Shown one piece after another: positions 20,936-30,153 of a stretch of DNA of 47,041 bases. Where the stretch lies: the NCBI GenBank assembly GCA_017302335.1, contig JAFLCT010000007.1:1-47041 (forward strand). Reading direction: 5' to 3'. Both the position numbers and the translations under genes were made by a program. The first letter of the stretch is position 1. The number at the start of each line of letters is the position of its first letter. The notes beneath the pieces were generated by a model. That model did no database searches, was not told where the DNA came from, and saw only the letters and a program-made list of their open reading frames with translations. Source of the DNA: Caulobacterales bacterium. GTDB taxonomy: Bacteria > Pseudomonadota > Alphaproteobacteria > Caulobacterales > Caulobacteraceae.

Positions 20936-21196
20936 ATGGCTGACGGCGCCCTGACCCTGATGCTCAGCGAAGACATGGCTGCACGCCTGAAGGCCGCCGC
21001 GCGTGCGGCTGGGATCACGCCCGAGGCCCTGGCCATTCGGCATCTGGATCAGGCGCTGATAGAGGCCGCATTCGACACCTCCGAGGCTGAACATCGTCTC
21101 GCACGATACGACCGCACCGGTCAGCACATCGGTTTTGAGGACTGGTCGGCGGATTTCAGAGCCAGCATACCGCGTCGAGGTGGCGCCTCGCGGTGA
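20936..21196 (+). CDS. Antitoxin of a ParDE/RelBE-type pair
   Basis: An 86-residue protein. The N-terminus resembles a ribbon-helix-helix DNA-binding fold (LTLMLSEDMAARLKAAARAAGITPEALAIRHLDQAL). The C-terminus is acidic and aromatic (SEAEHRLARYDRTGQHIGFEDWSADFRASI), like the toxin-wrapping tails of ParD-type antitoxins. It begins 20 bases after the preceding regulator gene, and its stop overlaps the GTG of the toxin as GTGA, so the two are coupled. By family it should neutralise the toxin and repress the operon. Confidence 0.75.
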   Translation: MADGALTLMLSEDMAARLKAAARAAGITPEALAIRHLDQALIEAAFDTSEAEHRLARYDRTGQHIGFEDWSADFRASIPRRGGASR

Positions 21197-21474
21197 AACA
21201 CCGCATCATACTGACCCCAGAGGCGACGGCCGACCGTGAGCGACTTGTCGCGTTTCTGCTCGACGTCAATCCCAGAGCCGCACTCAACGTCGCAGACACT
21301 ATCATCGAGGCGCTCGCCGCCCTGGCCTTATTTCCTGAACGCGGCGCCCTCATGGGCAATGGGTTGCGCCAGTTGATCATTCCTTTCGGAACGAGCGGCT
21401 ATGTGGCGCAGTATCGAGTAGACCCGGGCGTCGTCATCATCGCTCGCGTCTTCCATATGCGCGAAGCTCGCTAG
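21193..21474 (+). CDS. RelE/ParE-family toxin
   Basis: A 93-residue basic protein with the ParE/RelE fold signature: ILTPEATADRERLVAFLLDVNPRAALNVADTIIEALAALALFPERGALMGNGLRQLIIPFGTSGYVAQYRVD, ending with VVIIARVFHMREAR. The R-x-hydrophobic...Y(V/I)xxYRV...H pattern is typical of ParE-like toxins, which act on gyrase (ParE) or translating ribosomes (RelE); the sequence alone does not decide which. The GTG start is fixed by its 4-base overlap with the antitoxin stop. It converges with the protease gene, leaving 15 bases between stops. Confidence 0.82.
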   Translation: MKHRIILTPEATADRERLVAFLLDVNPRAALNVADTIIEALAALALFPERGALMGNGLRQLIIPFGTSGYVAQYRVDPGVVIIARVFHMREAR

Positions 21475-21489
21475 AGGGCGGGCCGAGGC

Positions 21490-22905
21490 TCAGTTCAGCT
21501 CAGGCTGGCCGGCGACCATCTGGAAGTCCACGCCCGCGCGCCGGAACAGGCTGCCGATCAGGATCGCGGGATCGGCGGCGCCGTGATCCAGCAACCGGTC
21601 GAGGTCGTAGGACAGCGACATATCGTTCGACACCAGGTCCAGATGATCCAACCATTCCTGACGGGTCAGCACCCCATCGGGATTGTCCGCGATCAGGTCC
21701 GCCAGAACCCCGAACACATCCTTTTCGGCGACGGCCTCCATCACCAGCCAGAACACGGCACCACAGGCGTAGTTGGTGCGCAGTTCGCCACGCTCTCCCG
21801 CCGTCACCATCGACTTGCCGGTGGTCAGGTCGATGCAGTCGTCGACCTCGCGCTGCAACTCTTCGCGCGCGTCATAGGCCGGGTCCATCGCCGACAGCGC
21901 CCGCACGGCCATGAGGTCGGCGCCGCCTTCGGTGATCCAGGCGTCGCGCGCGACCTCATAGCGCAGACCCTGGCTGCCCAGCCAGAAATGCGCCGCCTCA
22001 TGGCCCAGGAACCAGCGCGCCCGCGCCAGAACCTCGGGCGAGGCGTCCAGAATCCCCTCGCCTTCGAAATCGATGACGATCAGGTTCGGCAGTACGCTGC
22101 CCGCCATGCTGGACCGGTTGTCGGTCGGGCCGGACCAACTGACCATCACGGTCGGACGCTCGCCGCGGCGCGGACCGACGTGGGCGGCGTAATAGTCCAT
22201 GACCTGGGGCGTGAAGCCTTCCAGCTCGTCGCGCAGCCAGACGGGCAGGTTCGGATCGACCACGGTGGCGATGGCCTTGCCCTGGGTCAGGTCGGCCCGG
22301 CCGAACAGCACATAGGTTTCGGCGTCCGTCGCCGTGACCGAGACCTGGCGCTCGCCCCGAAACAGCACGGGTCCGGCCCGATCGCGCCAGGTGACCTGTG
22401 TCAGACCGCCGGGCAGTTCGACCCCGTTCAGATCGGTCGGCAGGCCGCGCGCCGCCTCGGCCGCTTCCAGAGGGATCAGGTCGAACTGTTCGCTGAACAG
22501 CGCCACCGCGCCGTCGGTGAACACCAGCGACGGCGCATATTCGGCCTCCAGGTCTCCGCCCAAAGGCCGCATAAGAATGCGTATGCGACGCGGCAGGTCG
22601 CGACCGTCGGTGCTTTTCAGCACATCATAGTTTCCGATCCGCGCGATCTCGACGCCGGGCGTCGTCACCGTCCAGCGGCCGGGCCGCCAGGGTCTGCGTC
22701 CTTCCCGCGACAGGGCCGAGACCACGAAGGCGAAGGCCGGACGGCCCAGCGCCAGGTCGTAGTCGACCGTCCAACGCTCCCCGTCGCGAGTCACGGCGAC
22801 GCTGGCGATGACCTCGGGCGTCTCGGCCCGCGCGACGGCCGGCGCCGCACTCAGACCGACGGCGACGGCCAGGGCGGCCCAGATCGAGCAAAGGGTGCGG
22901 CGCAT
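21490..22905 (-). CDS. Secreted M1-like (gluzincin) metallopeptidase
   Basis: A 471-residue exported protein with signal peptide MRRTLCSIWAALAVAVGLSAAPAVARAE. The central region has a zinc motif HEAAH (302-306) followed by WITEGGAD, placing the likely third ligand Glu 19 residues after the second His. M1 aminopeptidases use HExxH-x18-E, so this is a close variant. The N-terminal ~200 residues look like a beta-rich domain. The M1 GAMEN exopeptidase motif is not evident. The ATG at 22905 begins a canonical signal peptide; the frame stays open 17 codons upstream. Substrate unknown. Confidence 0.72.
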   Translation of the reverse strand: MRRTLCSIWAALAVAVGLSAAPAVARAETPEVIASVAVTRDGERWTVDYDLALGRPAFAFVVSALSREGRRPWRPGRWTVTTPGVEIARIGNYDVLKSTDGRDLPRRIRILMRPLGGDLEAEYAPSLVFTDGAVALFSEQFDLIPLEAAEAARGLPTDLNGVELPGGLTQVTWRDRAGPVLFRGERQVSVTATDAETYVLFGRADLTQGKAIATVVDPNLPVWLRDELEGFTPQVMDYYAAHVGPRRGERPTVMVSWSGPTDNRSSMAGSVLPNLIVIDFEGEGILDASPEVLARARWFLGHEAAHFWLGSQGLRYEVARDAWITEGGADLMAVRALSAMDPAYDAREELQREVDDCIDLTTGKSMVTAGERGELRTNYACGAVFWLVMEAVAEKDVFGVLADLIADNPDGVLTRQEWLDHLDLVSNDMSLSYDLDRLLDHGAADPAILIGSLFRRAGVDFQMVAGQPELN

Positions 22906-22968
22906 CGAAAATCCTCGTCGAGATCGCGCATTACCGACCGACTGCAACGCCGTCACCTTAAGTTTCGC

Positions 22969-23958
22969 TCAGGCTTGCGACCGTTTCAGAGCACGCTCGG
23001 CCGCCGCCAGTTCCTCGGCCATGACGCTCTTCAGCCGATCCGGCCCGATGATCTCGACCTGGTCGCCCCAGGTGAACAGGTGCCAGGCCAGCTCGCGCAT
23101 ACCCGAGGCCTCAAAACGGACCCGAACCGATCCGTCGGGCTGGTCCGTCAGGGTCTGGGTCGGGTGCCAACGCCAGCCGCGCGCCTCGGCGGCGCCTTGC
23201 GGCGTGATCCGCAGCTCCACCGCCTCGACCTGATCCTGATAGATGCCGAACGACTTGGTCGAGAAGGCCGCCAGATCGAAGTCGTCGGGGGGCGGGGCGT
23301 GACCGTCCTGGGCCTCGACGCCGCTCATCCGGTCCAGGCGGAAGGTCTGGATCTTGCCGGTCTCGCGGTCGGCGGCGACCAGATAGTTGGCCCGCCCGAA
23401 CATCAGGCCGCACGGCACGACCCCGCGCCGACGCGGCTCCGCCCCCGGCCGCGAATACAGGAAGCCCAGCGGCTTCTGGGCCAGGATCGCATTGCGGATC
23501 TCGGCCAGCATGGCCTCGTCGGCCGTCGGGCGCGGCCCGGCCTGGACGGCGATGGTCTCGGCCCGGACCAGGGCTTCCAGATCCGGCGCCATGCGGTTCA
23601 GCACCGTCGAGCGCATGGCCGCCTTGACCTTGCGCTCCAGCCCATCCAGCGCCGCCGCACGCGCCGGTTCGCCCGCCGCCCGCAAGCCTTGCGCCGCCTT
23701 GGTCAGCTCCAGCATTTCGGTCGCCGTCGGCGCCTGTTCAAAGCCGTTCAGCCCGCCGCGGATGCGCCACCGCTTGCTGGGCGGGTCTGACACCTCCTCG
23801 ACCTGCGGGAACAACATCAGCACCGCATCACGCATCCGTTCGGCCGTGCGACGGCCCACGCTCATGTCGCGCGCCATCTCGTCCAGCGTCAGTCCCTCGG
23901 CCGAGGCCGCCAAACGCCGCGCCAGTTCGATGACCATGGCCGCCTTGTCGTGCCGCAT
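22969..23958 (-). CDS. HTH/WYL-domain transcriptional regulator (YafY-like)
   Basis: A 329-residue regulator. The N-terminal HTH (about 8-60) reads IELARRLAASAEGLTLDEMARDMSVGRRTAERMRDAV. The central WYL domain includes LGFLYSRPGAEPRRRGVVPCGLMFGRANYLVAADRETGKIQTFRLDRMSGV, in which the canonical W-Y-L is degenerate. A C-terminal WCX-type extension follows (VEAVELRITPQGAAEARGWRW...). WYL proteins often bind nucleic acid or nucleotide ligands. It is divergent from a 75-residue gene, with an inverted repeat between them that could be its operator. Confidence 0.87.
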   Translation of the reverse strand: MRHDKAAMVIELARRLAASAEGLTLDEMARDMSVGRRTAERMRDAVLMLFPQVEEVSDPPSKRWRIRGGLNGFEQAPTATEMLELTKAAQGLRAAGEPARAAALDGLERKVKAAMRSTVLNRMAPDLEALVRAETIAVQAGPRPTADEAMLAEIRNAILAQKPLGFLYSRPGAEPRRRGVVPCGLMFGRANYLVAADRETGKIQTFRLDRMSGVEAQDGHAPPPDDFDLAAFSTKSFGIYQDQVEAVELRITPQGAAEARGWRWHPTQTLTDQPDGSVRVRFEASGMRELAWHLFTWGDQVEIIGPDRLKSVMAEELAAAERALKRSQA

Positions 23959-23972
23959 CCGCGCCTCCGAAA

Positions 23973-23997
23973 TGATACGTCCGATTTTGGCGTATCA
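23973..23997. promoter_or_regulatory. Inverted repeat between the WYL regulator and the divergent small gene
   Basis: Perfect 7-bp arms TGATACG and CGTATCA are separated by 11 bases, giving arm centres about 18 bases apart and suiting a dimeric regulator. It starts 15 bases before the WYL start codon and lies 50 bases before the small gene. Its AT content is higher than its surroundings. Confidence 0.5.
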
Positions 23998-24046
23998 CCG
24001 CAGCATTGTCCACTCATCGGAACACCGACGAGACCGGAGACACATC

Positions 24047-24274
24047 ATGGCCAGCCGCTTCGCCCCCGCCGCCGCCGTCAACGCCAGCCGCTATCTGATC
24101 GTGCCGTGCGAGGCCGAGGGGTGCGCCGATCTGGCCGTGATCTGGGATCGGCTGGAGGAACAGGTGGTCGATGTCGTCTCGGCTGCCTCGGCCATGCGCT
24201 ACACCGATGAAGACGCCCTGTGGGACGAGGCTCGCGGCGGCTGGGAGGCGGCGGACGTCCGTCTGGCGGCCTGA
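24047..24274 (+). CDS. Small protein divergent from the WYL regulator, unknown function
   Basis: A 75-residue soluble protein (MASRFAPAAAVNASRYLIVP...) with two Cys in CEAEGC and an acidic helical C-terminal half (YTDEDALWDEARGGWEAADVRLAA). The CEAEGC spacing is suggestive but gives no firm zinc motif. GGAGA lies just before the ATG. I do not recognise the family. Divergence from the WYL regulator makes it a likely target of that regulator. A possible 24-codon reading frame follows at 24307-24381 (GTG start); it may be the remnant of another gene, and I cannot support it further. Confidence 0.65.
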   Translation: MASRFAPAAAVNASRYLIVPCEAEGCADLAVIWDRLEEQVVDVVSAASAMRYTDEDALWDEARGGWEAADVRLAA

Positions 24275-24381
24275 TCGCGGCCCTGGCCGTCGCGGATCGT
24301 CCAGCCGTGATGCGCATCCTGCGACGTCAGGGCGCCCAGGCGGAGGAGCGCCGCACCCTGGCCGCCGAACGCCGAACCTGA

Positions 24382-24792
24382 TCAGGCGGCCGGATATTTC
24401 GCCCGCATATGCGCCACCGACTGTTCGGCCAAGGTCCGCAAGACGCTCATGTCCGCCTTGTCCAGCGTGGTCAGATACAGACACGATCCGCCGGTCTTGT
24501 GCGGTCCCAGCCTGTCCAGCAGCTCGGCAGAACCGGCGAAACCGTTCATCATGTACAGCACCAGATTCGCCTTGCGGGGCGAAAAGCCGATGATCGGCCA
24601 GTCGCCCGTCGGCCCCTTGTAGCCGCCGTAGCCGATGATCGACGGTCCCCACATGACGGGCTTCTCGCCGGTGATCTCGGTCAGCAGGTCGCGGACGACC
24701 GCGGCGTCGGCGCGGCGCCTCGGATGCTCGACCGAGGCGATGAAGTCATCGACCGGGACGTCGGTGGGTTTCGTCTTGGGTTCGGACGCCAT
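24382..24792 (-). CDS. DUF1801 domain protein
   Basis: A 136-residue cytoplasmic protein of the DUF1801 family (YdhG-like fold). Family marks are VDDFIASVEHPRRRADAAVVRDLLTEITGEKPVMWGPSIIGYGGYKG and IGFSPRKANLVLYMM, then the Gly/Cys-containing TGGSCLYLTTLDKADM. Function is unknown; related proteins bind small molecules or are annotated as iron-handling. It has an AGGAG site and starts 12 bases after the cupin gene's stop, so it is probably the last gene of the long pnt operon. Confidence 0.85.
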   Translation of the reverse strand: MASEPKTKPTDVPVDDFIASVEHPRRRADAAVVRDLLTEITGEKPVMWGPSIIGYGGYKGPTGDWPIIGFSPRKANLVLYMMNGFAGSAELLDRLGPHKTGGSCLYLTTLDKADMSVLRTLAEQSVAHMRAKYPAA

Positions 24793-24804
24793 GACGCGCT
24801 CCTG

Positions 24805-25224
24805 TCAGCCGCCCCAACCGTCCGGCGCCCAGCACGGCGGCGCAAGTTCGAATCCGGCGAAGTCGAAGCCGGGCGCGACGGTGCAGCCGACCAGGGTCCA
24901 GTCGCCCAGACTCTCCGCCGCCTGCCATGCGCCCGTCGGAACCACGCCCTGCGGCGTCTGCCCCGCCGTCAGATCAGCGCCCAGGGTCAGCACGCCCTGC
25001 CCCTCGATGCTCAGCGCCAGCGGTGCCCCGGCGTGGAAATGCCAGACCTCGACCGCATCGACCCGATGCCAGTGCGACCGCTCTCCCGCCTTGAGCAGAA
25101 ACAGGATCGCCGTCGACGCCGCGCGCCCGTCGATGAGGCGCGGATCACGGAAGGTCTCGCGATAGTGGCCGCCCTCGGGATGGGGGCGGAGGTCAAGCTG
25201 GCGGATGATGTCGTCGGCGGTCAT
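24805..25224 (-). CDS. Cupin superfamily protein (DUF985/Cupin_5)
   Basis: A 139-residue single-domain cupin. The family start DIIRQLDLRPHPEGGHYRETFRD is followed by STAILFLLKAGERSHWHRVDAVEVWHFHAGAPLAL, which holds the probable metal or ligand site, and ends with VAPGFDFAGFELA. DUF985 members resemble sugar epimerase-type cupins but have no settled function. Its ATG overlaps the hydrolase stop by 4 bases, so it belongs to the same operon as pntB and the hydrolase. Confidence 0.87.
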   Translation of the reverse strand: MTADDIIRQLDLRPHPEGGHYRETFRDPRLIDGRAASTAILFLLKAGERSHWHRVDAVEVWHFHAGAPLALSIEGQGVLTLGADLTAGQTPQGVVPTGAWQAAESLGDWTLVGCTVAPGFDFAGFELAPPCWAPDGWGG

Positions 25225-26116
25225 TGTGGACTGACAGGACTTGGGCTGTCGCCTATCACCTCGACCTTGGCGGCGTGACCGCGTACCGCAGTATTGCCGA
25301 TGTCCGGCAGGCCGAGAAAGCGCCAGATGTGCGCATAAACCCCATCGCTCACGAGCGTGTTGTGGTTCGAGCCGACCATTCGCACGAAAGCCTTGGGCGG
25401 GCCGGCGAGATCGTACAGCCGACGCCCCTGACTATAGGGCACCACCTCGTCCGCATCGCCATGCACGATCAGCACCGGCATCTGGACTCGACCGATCTGA
25501 TCCTTCGACCGAAACTGATCGAGCATCAGCAGATGGACCGGGACCCACGGATAGGCGACCGCCGCAACATCCGCCGTCGAGGTGTAGGGCGCTTCAAGCA
25601 CCAAGGCTCGCGCCTTGTGCTCGGCCGCCAACTGCGTCGCGACTCCCGTCCCCAGCGAGAAGCCATGGATCACGACGTCCTCAGCGGGCACACGTGAACT
25701 CAGCCAACGCCACGCGGCGCTTGCGTCCTTATGAAGACCAGCCTCGCTCGGCTCTCCCGTCGATCCATCATAGCCCCGGTAGGCGACCGCCAGGACGCCC
25801 GCGCCCTGCGCCGCGATGCGTCGCCATCGCCCGTCACCGCCAGCCAAGGTCATGGCGTTGCCGCCGAAGAACAGGAAGGTTGGTCGACCGGCCTGTGGCG
25901 GCGACCACCACGCCACCAGACGTTCGCCGTCCTCCGTGTCGATGCTCACCACCTGCATCTGCGGGCCGCCAACGGCTGGCGCTGCGCCCACCGCTGTAGG
26001 GAAATAGAGCAGATGGCGTTGTTCGACGAACATCACCGTGAGCACGACGGCGTAAAGCGCCAGAGTGGCGCCCGCGGCGAGAACGGCGACCCTGCGCCAA
26101 CTGATGGAGCGGCGCC

Positions 26117-26120
<4 letters not shown>
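25221..26120 (-). CDS. Membrane-anchored alpha/beta hydrolase (BEM46-like)
   Basis: A 299-residue hydrolase with one N-terminal transmembrane helix (about 10-32, VAVLAAGATLALYAVVLTVMF) followed by the BEM46-type start EQRHLLYFPT. The nucleophile elbow is GFSLGTG, the acid lies in VHGDADEVVPYSQG and the His in GSNHNTLV, so the triad is complete. The active site should face the periplasm. Its ATG overlaps the pntB stop (ATGA) and its stop overlaps the cupin ATG. Substrate unknown; an ester or peptide bond is expected from the family. Confidence 0.87.
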
Positions 26121-27532
<1,412 letters not shown>

Positions 27533-27556
27533 GTGTCCTGCTCCCTCAGAAGGCGT

Positions 27557-27874
27557 TCAAGATCGGCGATCAGAGGCGGAAAATCGTTCCGCACCGTAAT
27601 CCACGAGGATTTGAAGACTGACCTTGCCGTAGTCGTGGACAAGGAGATTTCGCATGGCCGCCAACGCCCGCCACGCCACCGACGGCGCCTTATCGCGTAT
27701 GTCGTCTGGAACCTTGCGCGCGGCTTCCCCGACGATCTGAATGGCGTGCAGGATGGCGTAGGCGTAGAGAGGATCGACATCGAGATCCGAAGACTCGCGT
27801 ACATCAAGAAACGCCAACGCCTTGACGGCGTTATCCCGCATATCCGTCAGCCTGATCCGAACGGACTCGTCCAT
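27557..27874 (-). CDS. hepT: HepT-type toxin, frameshifted near its C-terminus
   Basis: A 105-residue reading frame of the HepT (DUF86) HEPN RNase family. The active motif RX4HXY is intact (R75, H80, Y82 in MRNLLVHDYG). After about residue 89 the frame becomes non-family sequence (VDYGAERFSASDRRS). The overlapping frame, shifted by one base near 27600-27610, reads SWITVRNDFPPLIADLERLLREQ, a typical HepT end, and stops at 27529 in an ATGA overlap with pntB. Removing one base gives an expected ~114-residue protein. This is either a real inactivating mutation or a sequencing error. Its ATG overlaps the antitoxin stop as TGATG. Confidence 0.82.
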   Translation of the reverse strand: MDESVRIRLTDMRDNAVKALAFLDVRESSDLDVDPLYAYAILHAIQIVGEAARKVPDDIRDKAPSVAWRALAAMRNLLVHDYGKVSLQILVDYGAERFSASDRRS

Positions 27875-28176
27875 CAGGCCACCACGAGATCGCGGCCCAT
27901 GTAGGCCCAGCGATCGGGCTTCATCGCCTCGCGTCCGATGAGGTCGACACGCCGCCCGAGTCGATCTTCCAACTCCACGACAATCGCCCCAAGGTCGAAC
28001 AAGGTGGGCCGCCCGATCACGTCATAGACGACATCGACATCGCTGTCGGCGCGCGCTTCGCCCCTGGTGATAGACCCGACGATCCCGACGAGTTCGACTC
28101 CCATGGCGCGTGCGGACGGCCGCTCTTCGCGAATGGCGGTCAACGCCTGGTCCAGCAGAGTCTGCGACGCGCTCAT
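27874..28176 (-). CDS. mntA: MntA-type nucleotidyltransferase antitoxin
   Basis: A 100-residue minimal nucleotidyltransferase. The signature GSx10DxD is exact: G34-S35, then D46 and D48 in GSITRGEARADSDVDVV, with a third acid D78 in RRVDLIG. Members of this family neutralise HepT by adding AMP groups to the Tyr of RX4HXY, here Tyr82 of the next gene. I chose the ATG at 28176 because GGAGAG precedes it and it overlaps the upstream gene's stop as TGATG; a longer frame to 28215 exists. Sitting inside the pnt operon is unusual for a toxin-antitoxin pair. Confidence 0.88.
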   Translation of the reverse strand: MSASQTLLDQALTAIREERPSARAMGVELVGIVGSITRGEARADSDVDVVYDVIGRPTLFDLGAIVVELEDRLGRRVDLIGREAMKPDRWAYMGRDLVVA

Positions 28177-28460
28177 CAATCTCTCCTCGACGCCGTCGTT
28201 CGTGTCAGACGCCACAGGGCGGCGGCGATGAAGATCGGTCCCAGGACCAGCAACAGCCAGTCAATGGCGGTCCACGCCTTGGTCTGGACGATCACCCGCG
28301 CCAGGATGGCCGAAAAGACCAGCACCACGCCGCAATCCTGATAGCGCAGCTTCTCAATGGCGGTCTTGGCGCCGACCCAGCCCCAGACCCACAGGCCCAG
28401 GCCCACGCCGGTGGCGGCCCAGGAGGCGAAGACGGCGATGCGGGCGGCGTCGGCGCTCAT
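28176..28460 (-). CDS. Small pnt-operon membrane protein, unknown function (three helices)
   Basis: A 94-residue protein with three hydrophobic helices: IAVFASWAATGVGLGLWVWGW, CGVVLVFSAILARVIV and WLLLVLGPIFIAAALW, ending in a basic tail (RLTRTTASRRD). Its ATG overlaps the pntAB stop (ATGA) and its stop overlaps the mntA ATG (TGATG). I do not recognise a family. The position between the transhydrogenase genes suggests an accessory membrane partner of PntAB/PntB, but that is inference. Confidence 0.72.
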   Translation of the reverse strand: MSADAARIAVFASWAATGVGLGLWVWGWVGAKTAIEKLRYQDCGVVLVFSAILARVIVQTKAWTAIDWLLLVLGPIFIAAALWRLTRTTASRRD

Positions 28461-28795
28461 CCGGCGCCCGAAGCCGCCTTGGGCCTTTCCTTCTTCTTGT
28501 ACATGGCCAGCATCCGTCGGGTGACCATGAAGCCGCCGAAGATGTTGACGCTGGCCAGGGTCACAGCCGCCACCCCCGCGCCCTTGGCGATCCAGCCGTT
28601 CATCCCCGCGCTGTCGCCCGACAGGGCCGCCGCGGCCAGCAGGCCGCCGACGATGATGACGCTGGAGATAGCGTTGGTCACCGCCATCAGCGGCGTGTGC
28701 AACGCAGGCGTCACCGACCACACGACATAGTAGCCGACGAAGATCGCCAGCACGAAGATGGCCAGGCGGAAGACGGTGGGATCGACGTGTTCCAT
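28457..28795 (-). CDS. pntAB: NAD(P) transhydrogenase alpha subunit, membrane part (PntAB)
   Basis: A 112-residue membrane protein corresponding to the C-terminal transmembrane portion of PntA in species with a split alpha subunit. Recognisable stretches are FVGYYVVWSVTPALHTPLMAVTNAISSVIIVGGLLAA and VTLASVNIFGGFMVTRRMLAMYKKKE. The ATG at 28795 overlaps the stop of the preceding 70-residue gene (TGATG) and starts MEHVDPTVFRLAIFVLAIF. It forms the proton channel with PntB. Confidence 0.94.
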   Translation of the reverse strand: MEHVDPTVFRLAIFVLAIFVGYYVVWSVTPALHTPLMAVTNAISSVIIVGGLLAAAALSGDSAGMNGWIAKGAGVAAVTLASVNIFGGFMVTRRMLAMYKKKERPKAASGAG

Positions 28796-29007
28796 CAGGC
28801 TTGCCTTCCCGTCATCAGGGCTTTCAGCAGATAGCCCAGCACGATCAATGTTCCGCCGCTCATCAGCAGCCTCACCGGCATTCGCCAGTCCGGTCCGCCC
28901 AGCGCCTGGGTCAGCCAAAGCCCTGTCCAGGCGATCACGATCAGCACGCCCAAGGCGATGGTGGCGGAAAAGAAGCCGTCGAGGAATGTCCTGCCCTTGA
29001 TGGTCAC
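28795..29007 (-). CDS. Small membrane protein between pntAA and pntAB
   Basis: A 70-residue protein with two hydrophobic segments (FFSATIALGVLIVIAWTGLWLTQAL and LLMSGGTLIVLGYLLKALM) and basic ends. The start overlaps the pntAA stop by 4 bases and the stop overlaps the pntAB ATG by one, so it is translated as part of the transhydrogenase operon. I do not recognise the family. A structural or assembly role in the transhydrogenase is plausible from position alone. Confidence 0.75.
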   Translation of the reverse strand: MTIKGRTFLDGFFSATIALGVLIVIAWTGLWLTQALGGPDWRMPVRLLMSGGTLIVLGYLLKALMTGRQA

Positions 29008-30143
29008 GCTGATCCCCTCACCCCCTCATGCACCACGGCCCCGCCGTGGGTGACGACCGCCGCCTTCAGGATCTCGTCCTCCAGGTCCAGCGCCACGGCC
29101 CCGTCCGTCACCATCAGATCGAGGAAGGCGACCAGATTGCGCGCATACAGGGCGCTGGCGTCCGCGGCGATGCGGCCCGGCAGGTTGGCGGGGGCGACGA
29201 TGGACACGCCATTGGCCGTCACCGTCGTCTCGTTCAGCTTGGCGCCCTGCACATTGCCGCCGTTCTCGATGGCCAGGTCGACCAGCACCGAACCCGGCTT
29301 CATCGAGGCCACGTGCTCGGCCGTGACCAGCACCGGCGCCGCGCGGCCGGGGATCAGGGCGGTGGTGATGACGATGTCCTGCTTCTTGATGTGCTCGCCG
29401 GTCAGGGCCGCCTGTTTGGCGCGATATTCGGCCGACATCTCTTTCGCATAGCCGCCCGCCGTCTGGGCGTTGGCGAACTCCTCGTCCTCCACCGCGATGA
29501 ATTTGGCGCCGAGGCTCTCGACCTGTTCCTTGGTCGCCGGACGCACGTCGGTGGCGGTGACCACGGCGCCCAGCCGCCGCGCCGTGGCGATGGCCTGCAA
29601 ACCCGCCACGCCGACGCCCATGACGAAGATCTTGGCCGGAGCCACCGTGCCCGCCGCCGTCATCATCATCGGAAAGCCCTTGCCATAGGCGTTGGCCGCC
29701 TCGATCACCGCGCGGTAACCGGCCAGGTTCGCCTGGGACGACAGCACGTCCATCACCTGCGCGCGGGTGATGCGCGGCACGAATTCCATGGCGAAGGCGG
29801 TGGTCCCGGCGCTCTTCAACGCCTCGACCGTGTCCTTTTCCCGATAGGCGTCCAGCATGGCGATCACCACCGCGCCGGGCTTCAAGCCGCTGATCTCCTG
29901 GGCCGTCGGACCGCGCACCTTCAACAGCACGTCGGCGTGGGCCAGGGCGGCCTTGGTGTCCTTGGCGATGGTCGCGCCGGCGGCGACATAGTCGGCGTCG
30001 GGGATGGAGGACCCCAGGCCCGTCCCGGTCTCGACCGAGACCGTCGCGCCCATGGCGATCAGCTTCTTCACCGTCTCGGGCGTGACGGCGCAGCGAGTTT
30101 CGCCCTCTCGGCGTTCGCGGGTGACGGCGACGGCGACGGCCAA
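29004..30143 (-). CDS. pntAA: NAD(P) transhydrogenase alpha subunit, NAD-binding part (PntAA)
   Basis: About 379 residues, the soluble NAD(H)-binding dI domain, similar to alanine dehydrogenase. Marks are VTRERREGETRCAVTPETVKKLIAMGATVSVE, PRITRAQVMDVLSSQANLAGYRAVIEAA, the Rossmann segment KIFVMGVGVAGLQAIATARRLGAVVTATDVRP and VITTALIPGRAAPVLV. I chose the TTG at 30143 because GGGGAG lies 6 bases upstream and the protein then begins at the family position; a TTG six codons earlier lacks such a site. It leads the pnt operon. A short hairpin ends exactly at the ribosome site. Confidence 0.93.
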   Translation of the reverse strand: MAVAVAVTRERREGETRCAVTPETVKKLIAMGATVSVETGTGLGSSIPDADYVAAGATIAKDTKAALAHADVLLKVRGPTAQEISGLKPGAVVIAMLDAYREKDTVEALKSAGTTAFAMEFVPRITRAQVMDVLSSQANLAGYRAVIEAANAYGKGFPMMMTAAGTVAPAKIFVMGVGVAGLQAIATARRLGAVVTATDVRPATKEQVESLGAKFIAVEDEEFANAQTAGGYAKEMSAEYRAKQAALTGEHIKKQDIVITTALIPGRAAPVLVTAEHVASMKPGSVLVDLAIENGGNVQGAKLNETTVTANGVSIVAPANLPGRIAADASALYARNLVAFLDLMVTDGAVALDLEDEILKAAVVTHGGAVVHEGVRGSA

Positions 30144-30153
30144 GCGAATCTCC

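Noticed and set aside
28461-28721. Upstream extension of the 94-residue pnt-operon protein
   Set aside because: It runs through pntAB in another frame; the ATG at 28460 overlapping the pntAB stop is the sensible start.
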